9,966 nucleotides of DNA from an uncultured Eubacteriales bacterium (GTDB taxonomy: Bacteria > Bacillota_A > Clostridia > Oscillospirales > Oscillospiraceae). Below, piece after piece: positions 5,299-9,966 of this stretch. The stretch's first letter is position 1. The number at the start of each line of letters is the position of its first letter. The stretch lies in assembly GCA_949742895.1 (NCBI GenBank), contig CATJRT010000420.1:1-9966 (forward strand), read 5' to 3'. The position numbers and the translations under genes are program-made. The notes below the pieces were generated by a model. The model saw only the letters and a program-made list of their open reading frames with translations. It was not told the DNA's origin and made no database searches.

Positions 5299-5838
5299 AT
5301 GAATCCGCTGCAAGGCTATTTGGAAGCCAACGGCATCTTATTATGCAATCGGAATCCCGACCTGCCCGCGTTAGAGGATGTGGGCTGTACCTGGCAGGAT
5401 GTAACGGAGCTGATCGACCAGCATAAGCTCTTTTATTCCAAGGTGTTCCGCAAGCGAACGACCTACCTGTCTCCCGAAGCCTACTATCTTCTGAAGGCAG
5501 TGAAGCCGCGCAAGCCCCTCACTCCGGTAGCGGAGCATATTCTTTCCTTGCTGGACAACGGTTCAACTGCTGAAACCGCTTTCTTAAAGCAGGTCTGCGG
5601 CCTGTCCCCCAAAGAATATCGGGATGGCTTTGATTTCCTGCTCCAAAACCTCTCTGTCACCGCCATGGCAAACGGCGCTGCTCTGACCGAGAACTGGTCT
5701 ACCTTTCAATACGGAACCGCACAGGCTTGGGAGGCGCTGTCTCCGCCGCCGCCTCTGTGCAAAAACCCGAAGGTGCGCCTGTGGGCGCTGCTGCGGCTCA
5801 CGGTGCCGGAGCGCTGTTTCCGTTCTCTCATTCAATAA
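5299..5838 (+). CDS. AlkZ-related / winged-helix type protein of unknown function
   Basis: A 179-residue protein from ATG 5299; an in-frame GTG at 5293 would add two residues. No clear Shine-Dalgarno precedes either, and the start is 6 bases after the beta-CASP stop, so translation is probably coupled. The central region FYSKVFRKRTTYLSPEAYYL (about 46-65) and NWSTFQYGTAQAWE (about 130-143) resemble small Clostridia proteins annotated as AlkZ-related. They share part of the winged-helix fold of AlkZ/YcaQ DNA glycosylases but are much shorter than these. No signal peptide or membrane segment is seen. The family call is from memory and moderate. A DNA repair role would be inference only. The pairing with an RNase-like gene is noted but not explained. 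Confidence 0.7.
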   Translation: MNPLQGYLEANGILLCNRNPDLPALEDVGCTWQDVTELIDQHKLFYSKVFRKRTTYLSPEAYYLLKAVKPRKPLTPVAEHILSLLDNGSTAETAFLKQVCGLSPKEYRDGFDFLLQNLSVTAMANGAALTENWSTFQYGTAQAWEALSPPPPLCKNPKVRLWALLRLTVPERCFRSLIQ

Positions 5839-5842
5839 GCCG

Positions 5843-5883
5843 TAAAAATTCCCCGAAAGAGCAATCTTCCGGGGAATTCTTAT
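5843..5883. terminator. Bidirectional terminator between convergent operons
   Basis: AATTCCCCG (5847-5855) pairs with CGGGGAATT (5870-5878), and inside it AAGA/TCTT closes a GCAA loop with one mismatch. On the minus strand the stem runs into ATTTTTACGG, a good U-tract ending the glmM transcript. On the plus strand it is followed by only a few Ts but lies 8 bases after the AlkZ-related stop. Confidence 0.85.
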
Positions 5884-5886
5884 GGC

Positions 5887-7254
5887 TCATTCCGCTTTAT
5901 GCCCCCGGGCGATGATGACGTCCACCACCCGCTGGGCCAGCTCCCGGCACTGCTCCTTTTCCGGAGCCTCCACCATCACCCGCACCAACGGCTCGGTGCC
6001 CGACTCCCGGACCAGGATCCGGCCCGTGTCCCCCAGCTCGTCCGCCACGGCCTGCACCGCCGCCTGGACCGCAGGGTCGTCCTGAGCGGTCTTTTTGTCC
6101 TTCACCCGCACATTGACCAGCACCTGGGGATAGATGGTCAACGGCTCCACCAAACGGCTCAATGACTCCTTTTTTGCCATCATCACCTCCATGATCTTCA
6201 GCGCAGTGAGAATGCCGTCCCCGGTGCGGGCGTATTTGGAGAAAATGATATGCCCGGACTGCTCGCCGCCCAGCCGTCGGCCGTTTTTCACCATATCCTC
6301 GTAAACGTATTTGTCCCCCACGGCGGTCTTGACGTAGCCGATGCCCGCCGCGTCCAGCGCTTTATACAGACCGAAGTTGGACATCACCGTGGTCACCACC
6401 GTGTTGGTCAGCAGCTTGCCCCGCTCCTTCATATAGCGGCTGTAGAGGTACATGATCTGGTCGCCGTCCACCAGCTCGCCCTTTTCGTCCACCGCCAGGC
6501 AACGGTCCGCGTCCCCGTCAAAGGCAAAGCCCGCGTCCATGCCGTTCTCCTTCACATACCGTTTCAGCCCTTCGATGTGGGTAGACCCGGAGTCCAGGTT
6601 GATGTTCAGCCCGTCGGGACGGTCGTTGATGACGTGTACGTCCGCACCCAGAGAGCGGAACACGCTGGGCGCGATGGACCACGCTGAGCCGTTGGCACAG
6701 TCCAGGGCGATCTTCTTGCCCCGAAAGGAATATACTGCCAAGGAAATGAGGTAGCCCATGTATCGGTTGCGCCCTGCGGTGTGGTCCACGATGCTTCCCA
6801 GCCCGTCCTCAGTGGCCAGGGGAATCTGAGCGAAGGTCTGACCATACAGCTCCAGATTGCCGTCCAGGTAGTCCTCCACCAGCCGGATGGTGGATTCATC
6901 CATCTTTTCCCCCTCCCGGTTGAGTAGCTTGATGCCGTTGTCGTAGTAGGGATTGTGGGAGGCAGAAATCATCACGCCGCAGTCGAAGCCGTCCGTCCGA
7001 GTGACGTAGGATACGGAGGGGGTGGTGGTGACGTGGAGCAGGTACACGTCCGCCCCGGAGGCGGCCATGCCCGCGCTGATGGCGTACTCCAGCATATAGC
7101 TGGAGCGCCTGGTGTCCTTGCCCACCACGATGCGGGCGCGGCGCTCCCGGCCATAGTACCAGCCCAAGAACCGCCCCACCTCATATGCGTGGTCAGCGGT
7201 AAGCTCCACGTTTGCCTTGCCCCGGAAGCCGTCGGTGCCGAAATATTTACCCAT
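5887..7254 (-). CDS. glmM: Phosphoglucosamine mutase
   Basis: A 455-residue, full-length protein of the alpha-D-phosphohexomutase superfamily. It converts glucosamine-6-phosphate to glucosamine-1-phosphate on the way to UDP-GlcNAc for peptidoglycan. GTDGFRG (6-12) is at the N-terminus, ISASHNPYYDNGIK (96-109) carries the phosphorylated Ser99, FDGDADR (245-251) binds the Mg ion, GGEQSGHI (329-336) contacts the sugar and RESGTEPLVR (416-425) holds the phosphate. The GEQSGH loop and YDNGIK after the active serine fit GlmM better than phosphomannomutase. ATG 7254 is 3 bases after the stop of the upstream beta-helix gene, with AGGGAG (7268-7263) in that gene's last codons serving as ribosome binding site. 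This is the last gene of the minus operon, ended by the bidirectional terminator. Confidence 0.95.
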   Translation of the reverse strand: MGKYFGTDGFRGKANVELTADHAYEVGRFLGWYYGRERRARIVVGKDTRRSSYMLEYAISAGMAASGADVYLLHVTTTPSVSYVTRTDGFDCGVMISASHNPYYDNGIKLLNREGEKMDESTIRLVEDYLDGNLELYGQTFAQIPLATEDGLGSIVDHTAGRNRYMGYLISLAVYSFRGKKIALDCANGSAWSIAPSVFRSLGADVHVINDRPDGLNINLDSGSTHIEGLKRYVKENGMDAGFAFDGDADRCLAVDEKGELVDGDQIMYLYSRYMKERGKLLTNTVVTTVMSNFGLYKALDAAGIGYVKTAVGDKYVYEDMVKNGRRLGGEQSGHIIFSKYARTGDGILTALKIMEVMMAKKESLSRLVEPLTIYPQVLVNVRVKDKKTAQDDPAVQAAVQAVADELGDTGRILVRESGTEPLVRVMVEAPEKEQCRELAQRVVDVIIARGHKAE

Positions 7255-7257
7255 AGG

Positions 7258-7926
7258 TTACTCTCCCTTCATTTTGGGAACCACAATGCCCCCAGTCTTA
7301 TAAATGCTGTCCGCCGGGACCGTGCCCCGGACGCAGGACAGGGGATAGATATTGCTGTGGGGTCCGATCACCGGGCCGGGATTGAGCACACTGTTGCAGC
7401 CCACCTCCACGAAGTCGCCCAACATCGCGCCGAACTTCTTCCGGCCCGTCTCGATCCGCTTCTCTCCGTCCTTCACAGCAACCAACGTCTTGTCGGACTT
7501 CACGTTGGAGGTGATGGAGCCCGCACCCATATGACTTTTGTAGCCCAGAATGGAATCGCCCACATAGTTGTAGTGGGGCACCTGCACACTGTCGAACAGG
7601 ATCACGTTCTTCAGCTCCACCGAGTTGCCGACGACGCAGTTGGCCCCAACCAGGGCGGAACCCCGGATGAAGGCGCAGTGACGGACCTCTGTGCCTGGCC
7701 CGATGATGCAGGGCGCACCCAAAAAGGCGGAGTGGGCAATTCTGGCAGTACAGTGGACCCACACGCCGGCCCCCATCTCCTCGTATTCATCCCCCAGGGT
7801 GGGACCCAGGGACAGGATCAGCTCCTTGATGCCGTCCAGGGCCTGCCAAGGGTATTCGAAGCGGGCCAGATACTCCCCCACAAGGGTATGGCTCAGATCA
7901 AACAGCCCGGTTGTGTTCAAATTCAT
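7258..7926 (-). CDS. Left-handed beta-helix acyltransferase, GlmU C-terminal-like
   Basis: A 222-residue protein. Residues 1-52 are a short N-terminal region, and 53-205 contain the hexapeptide repeats of a left-handed beta-helix. VPHYNYVGDS (116-125) matches the acetyltransferase site of GlmU (VPHLTYIGDA-type), so His118 aligns with the catalytic His. GAGSITSN (135-142) matches the GlmU GAGTITCN loop, and GAMLGDFVEVGCNSVL follows the GlmU order. The GlmU N-terminal uridylyltransferase domain is absent. NCBI-style annotation would be UDP-N-acetylglucosamine pyrophosphorylase-like or acyltransferase. With glmM directly downstream, I infer it acetylates GlcN-1-P to GlcNAc-1-P, leaving uridylylation to another enzyme. 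AAGGAGG lies 7 bases before ATG 7926 and overlaps the stop of the previous ORF. Confidence 0.8.
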   Translation of the reverse strand: MNLNTTGLFDLSHTLVGEYLARFEYPWQALDGIKELILSLGPTLGDEYEEMGAGVWVHCTARIAHSAFLGAPCIIGPGTEVRHCAFIRGSALVGANCVVGNSVELKNVILFDSVQVPHYNYVGDSILGYKSHMGAGSITSNVKSDKTLVAVKDGEKRIETGRKKFGAMLGDFVEVGCNSVLNPGPVIGPHSNIYPLSCVRGTVPADSIYKTGGIVVPKMKGE

Positions 7927-7938
7927 GGGTAAACCTCC

Positions 7939-8217
7939 TTATTTCTTGCTTTTTTCATCCTTGAGATACTGATAGAAGTTGAGGGCACATAAGAGAACGC
8001 ACATGGTCGGTGCCAAAAGATAATGCCACCTGCCCGGCCCGCCGGTCACGGAATCATGGATGATCCAAATCACGCAGACCGCATACCCAATCCCCGCAAC
8101 CACGGCGGGCACAATCAAAAGGCACTTCTTTTTCTTGCAGATTACCTCATGCTTCTCCGCACTCTGTTTTGCGATACCAGAAACAATGAACCAGCTGCCA
8201 TACACAGGCGGCGGCAC
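7939..8217 (-). CDS. Small two-helix membrane ORF, start uncertain (possibly 3' half of a frameshifted gene)
   Basis: The open frame gives up to 92 residues from ATG 8217. Two hydrophobic helices, CLLIVPAVVAGIGYAVCVIW and HYLLAPTMCVLLCALNFYQY, are separated by a short polar loop, with a Lys-rich tail KDEKSKK. The ATG at 8217 overlaps the preceding ORF by 71 bases, and the N-terminal part it adds (MPPPVYGSWFIVSG...) looks like an out-of-frame reading of that ORF. A GAGG lies next to the upstream ORF's stop at ~8146-8149, but no ATG, GTG or TTG in this frame follows at a normal distance. In-frame TTG 8118 would start inside the first helix. Function unknown; see the finding on 7939-8338. Confidence 0.5.
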   Translation of the reverse strand: MPPPVYGSWFIVSGIAKQSAEKHEVICKKKKCLLIVPAVVAGIGYAVCVIWIIHDSVTGGPGRWHYLLAPTMCVLLCALNFYQYLKDEKSKK

Positions 8218-8338
8218 AGAGGGGAGAAAAGATCATCCCCGGCAAGTCCACAATGGCCACCGACGGATTGGGAAGCCATGTCAGCGCACCAGCTCCAAAG
8301 AAGATGGCCCACATCAAATTGACCGTACTTTTCTTCAT
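8147..8338 (-). CDS. Small membrane protein of unknown function
   Basis: A 63-residue protein from ATG 8338: MKKSTVNLMWAIFFGAGALT and on, with a first hydrophobic segment at about 6-22 and a second at about 35-55 (MIFSPLCAAACVWQLVHCFW), ending RKTECGEA. GAGGTG (8350-8345) lies 6 bases before the ATG and overlaps the stop of the EetB-like gene, so translation is coupled. An in-frame GTG at 8347 would lie inside that ribosome binding site and is less likely. I do not recognise the family. It may be an independent small protein or the 5' half of a four-helix protein whose frame breaks near 8150. Confidence 0.6.
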   Translation of the reverse strand: MKKSTVNLMWAIFFGAGALTWLPNPSVAIVDLPGMIFSPLCAAACVWQLVHCFWYRKTECGEA

Positions 8339-8348
8339 CGAATTCACC

Positions 8349-8837
8349 TCATTTTTGATTGGGGACCCGTTTTACCAGCACCCCGGCCACGACGCCCACC
8401 AGCACCCCGGCCACCGTCCCGGAGAGCCACAGCACCGGCAGATACCAGGCCAGCCGGGAGGTCTCCAGCAGGGCCATAGCCACTAAAATCTGTCCCGCGT
8501 TGTGGGCCACACCCCCCGCCACGCTGACGCCCACGGCGGAAAACTTCCCCGTTTTCCACAGCAGGCCCATCAGGGACAGGCTCAACACAGCCCCAGCAAT
8601 GCTGTAGACCAGCGCCGCCCCGTTGCCGAACAGCAGCGTGACCAAAACGACGCGCGCCAGGGAGATGACGCACGCGTCCTTCCAGCCCAGACGGTACAGG
8701 GCAAACACGATGGCCAGGTTGGGCAGGCCCAGCTTCACCCCCGGCACGCCTATGGGCGGCAGAAGGGATTCCACATAGGACAGCACCAAGGCCAGTGCGA
8801 TGAGCAGTCCATACTGGGCAACCTTCGACGCTTTCAT
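8349..8837 (-). CDS. Gx transporter family / heptaprenyl diphosphate synthase component I-like membrane protein (EetB-like)
   Basis: A 162-residue, mostly hydrophobic protein of about five membrane helices. Family hallmarks are PGVKLGLPNLA (32-42) and GGVAHNAGQ (108-116). Pfam places such proteins as Hpre_diP_synt_I, and NCBI calls them Gx transporter family. Despite the older name they are not prenyl synthase subunits; they look like substrate-binding S-components of transporters. From memory, the flavin-based extracellular electron transfer locus of Listeria encodes a member of this family (EetB) together with a NusG-domain-II protein (EetA), the same pair and order as here. ATG 8837, after a purine-rich GGGGGGAGAGC, is preferred over an upstream TTG (8873), which would add 12 unconserved-looking residues. 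The gene lies 123 bases after the EetA-like stop. Confidence 0.88.
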   Translation of the reverse strand: MKASKVAQYGLLIALALVLSYVESLLPPIGVPGVKLGLPNLAIVFALYRLGWKDACVISLARVVLVTLLFGNGAALVYSIAGAVLSLSLMGLLWKTGKFSAVGVSVAGGVAHNAGQILVAMALLETSRLAWYLPVLWLSGTVAGVLVGVVAGVLVKRVPNQK

Positions 8838-8960
8838 GCTCTCCCCCCCCTCATCGAAGCAAAGTCCACTCAACTCCGTTTACGCCTGCGGCGAAAACTA
8901 TGTTCGCTCCCTCGCCTCCCCCCGCAACACCCGCCTCGCTGGGCTTTCGTGGGGGTCCCA
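8838..8960. repeat. Candidate dispersed intergenic element between the EetA-like and EetB-like genes
   Basis: This 123-base spacer interrupts an otherwise tight operon. It is very GC-rich at one end (poly-C/G runs) and contains a 9-bp stem with one mismatch and a triloop (GTTTACGCC 8878-8886 with GGCGAAAAC 8890-8898), plus repeated GCGAGG(C/G)-type motifs on the minus strand. No ORF is convincing. Its look is like interspersed intergenic repeats I associate with genomes of this group, but copy number cannot be seen from one window. Confidence 0.35.
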
Positions 8961-9329
8961 TTATTTTGCGGCAGCGTCTACGCCATTTGGCTCGCCGCCT
9001 TCGATGGCTACAATCAGTTTGTTGGGCAGGCAAACGATGGACTCCCCGGCGTACTGGACGGCTCCCTGCCGGACGCAGACCTGGTCGGGGCAGGATGCCT
9101 CGATCACCCGGGCCGTCCCAGCTTGGATGACCAGGATGTTGGTGTGCGCCCCCTCTCCCAGCGTCACTTGGGTATCCTCGCCGAGGGGCAGCTCCATCAC
9201 TGTTTCCCCGTCGATTTGGACGCAGACAGTCCCCCCGTCCTGCCGGGTGACAAACAGGAACAGGGCCAGCACCCCACAAGCAATCAATAGTACCGCAATG
9301 AGGATGATATCATTTCGGTGCGTTTTCAC
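8961..9329 (-). CDS. NusG domain II membrane-anchored protein (EetA-like)
   Basis: A 122-residue protein. Residues 8-27 form one membrane helix near the N-terminus. Residues ~34-115 form a NusG domain II (PF07009-type) fold that should lie outside the membrane. Signature residues are SCPDQVCVRQG (79-89) and SIVCLPNKLIV (97-107), giving three conserved cysteines (80, 85, 100) that could form a disulfide or bind a cofactor. The name reflects only the domain shape; it is not the transcription factor NusG. The start is GTG 9329, with GGAGGG 9 bases upstream. It sits between rnfB and the EetB-like gene, so I infer a role in membrane electron transfer to flavins or quinones. The mechanism in this family is not established to my knowledge. 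Confidence 0.88.
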   Translation of the reverse strand: MKTHRNDIILIAVLLIACGVLALFLFVTRQDGGTVCVQIDGETVMELPLGEDTQVTLGEGAHTNILVIQAGTARVIEASCPDQVCVRQGAVQYAGESIVCLPNKLIVAIEGGEPNGVDAAAK

Positions 9330-9346
9330 CGGCTTTTACCCTCCAA

Positions 9347-9387
9347 ACCAGAGCAAGGGAGGACCTTTCGGCCTCCCTTTGCTTGGT
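9347..9387. terminator. Strong hairpin between rnfB and the EetA-like gene (T-tract on the + side)
   Basis: GGGAGG (9357-9362) pairs with CCTCCC (9372-9377), extended inside by CC/GG around TTTC and outside by AGC-AA/TT-GCT and ACCA/TGGT with single-base bulges. On the minus strand, the direction of both genes, no U-tract follows, so it may be a processing or stability element; ACTTTT follows only on the + strand. Confidence 0.5.
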
Positions 9388-9393
9388 ACTTTT

Positions 9394-9425
9394 GACGCCC
9401 AGCGGACACAGGTCCGCCGGGTGTC
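9394..9425. repeat. Second tandem hairpin, 14-bp stem
   Basis: GACGCCCAGCGGAC (9394-9407) pairs with GTCCGCCGGGTGTC (9412-9425) around ACAG, with one mismatch and one G-U. It begins 10 bases after the rnfB stop on the minus strand and is directly followed by the other hairpin. Confidence 0.55.
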
Positions 9426-9435
9426 TTCATTTGTT

Positions 9436-9966
9436 TCAGCTATTGGTAACAGTAGCGTTGGCAATGTTCAGCGCCACCAGGCACCCGGCTTTACATACCT
9501 CAATGCACTTGCCGCAACCGTCGCACTTGGAATAGTCGATGGAGGCCAGGTTGTCGGTAACGGTGATGGCCCCGGTGTGACAGTTCTTCTCGCACAGCTT
9601 GCAGCCGATGCACCCGGCGGAGCAACTCTTGCGGGTACCCGCGCCCTTCTGGTGGCTGTTGCAGTCCACCACCATGTGGGCGTCGGCGGGACGGATGGCG
9701 ATGACGTTGTTGGGGCAGGTCTTGGCGCACAGCCCGCAGCCGATACAGGCCCGAGTGTCCACCTTGGCCAGCCCGCCGCTGATGTGGATGGCCCCCACGG
9801 GGCACACCCCGGCGCAGTCACCCAGGCCGATGCAGCCGTAGACGCACTTGCCCGTGCCGCCGAACAGCAGCTTGGCGGCGGCACAGCTCTCCAGGCCCTT
9901 GTAGTCCATCTTCACGGAAGTGGCCTCACAGGTGCCGGAACAGCGCACCTCGGCCACCTGCTTGGC
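9436..9966 (-). CDS. rnfB: Electron transport complex subunit RnfB (C-terminal part, 5' end outside window)
   Basis: The frame is open to the right edge; about 176 residues are visible, beginning AKQVAEVRCSG. RnfB is the iron-sulfur subunit of the Rnf complex, which couples electron flow between ferredoxin and NAD+ to ion pumping across the membrane. The fragment is cysteine-rich: a CVYGCIGLGDCAGVCP block, CIGCGLCAKTCP, then CIGCKLCEKNC and CDGCGKCIEVC. The last three are ferredoxin-type CX2CX2CX3C motifs, so at least three [4Fe-4S] clusters are expected. The order VRCSG, YKGLESC, GCIGLGDC, CIGCGLC is that of clostridial RnfB rather than of a free ferredoxin. In Clostridia rnfB usually ends the rnfCDGEAB cluster, so the rest should lie just outside. 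The last two motifs end with Lys or His instead of the usual Pro. Confidence 0.92.
   Translation of the reverse strand, partial: AKQVAEVRCSGTCEATSVKMDYKGLESCAAAKLLFGGTGKCVYGCIGLGDCAGVCPVGAIHISGGLAKVDTRACIGCGLCAKTCPNNVIAIRPADAHMVVDCNSHQKGAGTRKSCSAGCIGCKLCEKNCHTGAITVTDNLASIDYSKCDGCGKCIEVCKAGCLVALNIANATVTNS

Noticed and set aside
4865..5426. Alternative-frame ORFs over the 3' part of the beta-CASP gene
   Set aside because: Arg/Pro/Thr-rich shadow frames; the main frame holds motif C and continues to a natural stop.
5899..7932. Long plus-strand ORFs opposite glmM and the beta-helix gene (up to 325 codons)
   Set aside because: They are antisense shadows caused by high GC; the minus frames carry complete family motifs.
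8841..8873. TTG 8873 as start of the EetB-like protein
   Set aside because: It adds 12 residues through a G-homopolymer with no benefit; ATG 8837 begins at the usual MKxxK-hydrophobic N-terminus.
8851..9290. Overlapping ORFs on both strands over the NusG-domain-II gene
   Set aside because: Low-complexity shadow frames; the 8961-9329 minus frame has a membrane helix, the CPDQVC signature and a good ribosome binding site.
1..9966. CRISPR arrays, tRNA or rRNA genes, insertion sequences
   Set aside because: No regularly spaced repeats, no cloverleaf-like or rRNA-like sequence, and no transposase motif were seen on either strand.

Overview
The window looks like a chromosomal segment of an anaerobic, fairly GC-rich member of the Clostridia, probably an Oscillospiraceae-type (Flavonifractor-like) gut bacterium. 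This is inferred from an Rnf subunit, a lipobox flavodoxin, sigma-A type promoters, AGGAGG ribosome binding sites and the protein families present. No taxonomic search was possible.

Left part (1-3690). The 3' end of a TepA/ClpP-type protease gene (+) closes with a terminator. A SAM-dependent methyltransferase gene (-) follows, visibly lower in GC than its surroundings. It has a long 5' leader with a sigma-A/extended -10 promoter, a 10-codon leader ORF with a perfect AGGAGG, and a three-stem nested hairpin whose outer arm lies inside the leader ORF. This resembles a translation-dependent attenuator and is the most interesting signal here. Diverging from it, behind a 20-bp perfect palindrome and a TATAAT promoter, is a lipoprotein flavodoxin. 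It is followed at once by a wreck: the first ~43 codons of a RibD/DHFR-family reductase joined out of frame to the remains of an FMN reductase that carries a second frameshift. About 620 bases with no convincing gene but several strong hairpins follow.

Middle (3694-5880). A beta-CASP metallo-beta-lactamase RNase-like protein and an AlkZ-related protein form a two-gene + strand unit. It ends at a terminator that also serves the convergent minus-strand operon.

Right part (5887-9966, all minus). Read in the direction of transcription: rnfB (3' part, cut by the window edge), two tandem hairpins, a NusG-domain-II membrane-anchored protein (EetA-like), a Gx-family membrane protein (EetB-like), two small overlapping membrane ORFs that may be one frameshifted gene, a left-handed beta-helix protein resembling the acetyltransferase half of GlmU, and glmM. 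The rnfB/EetA/EetB part points to membrane-bound flavin or quinone electron transfer. The last two genes fit consecutive steps towards UDP-GlcNAc (GlcN-6-P to GlcN-1-P to GlcNAc-1-P). Spacings from EetB onward are very short or overlapping, so translational coupling is likely there.
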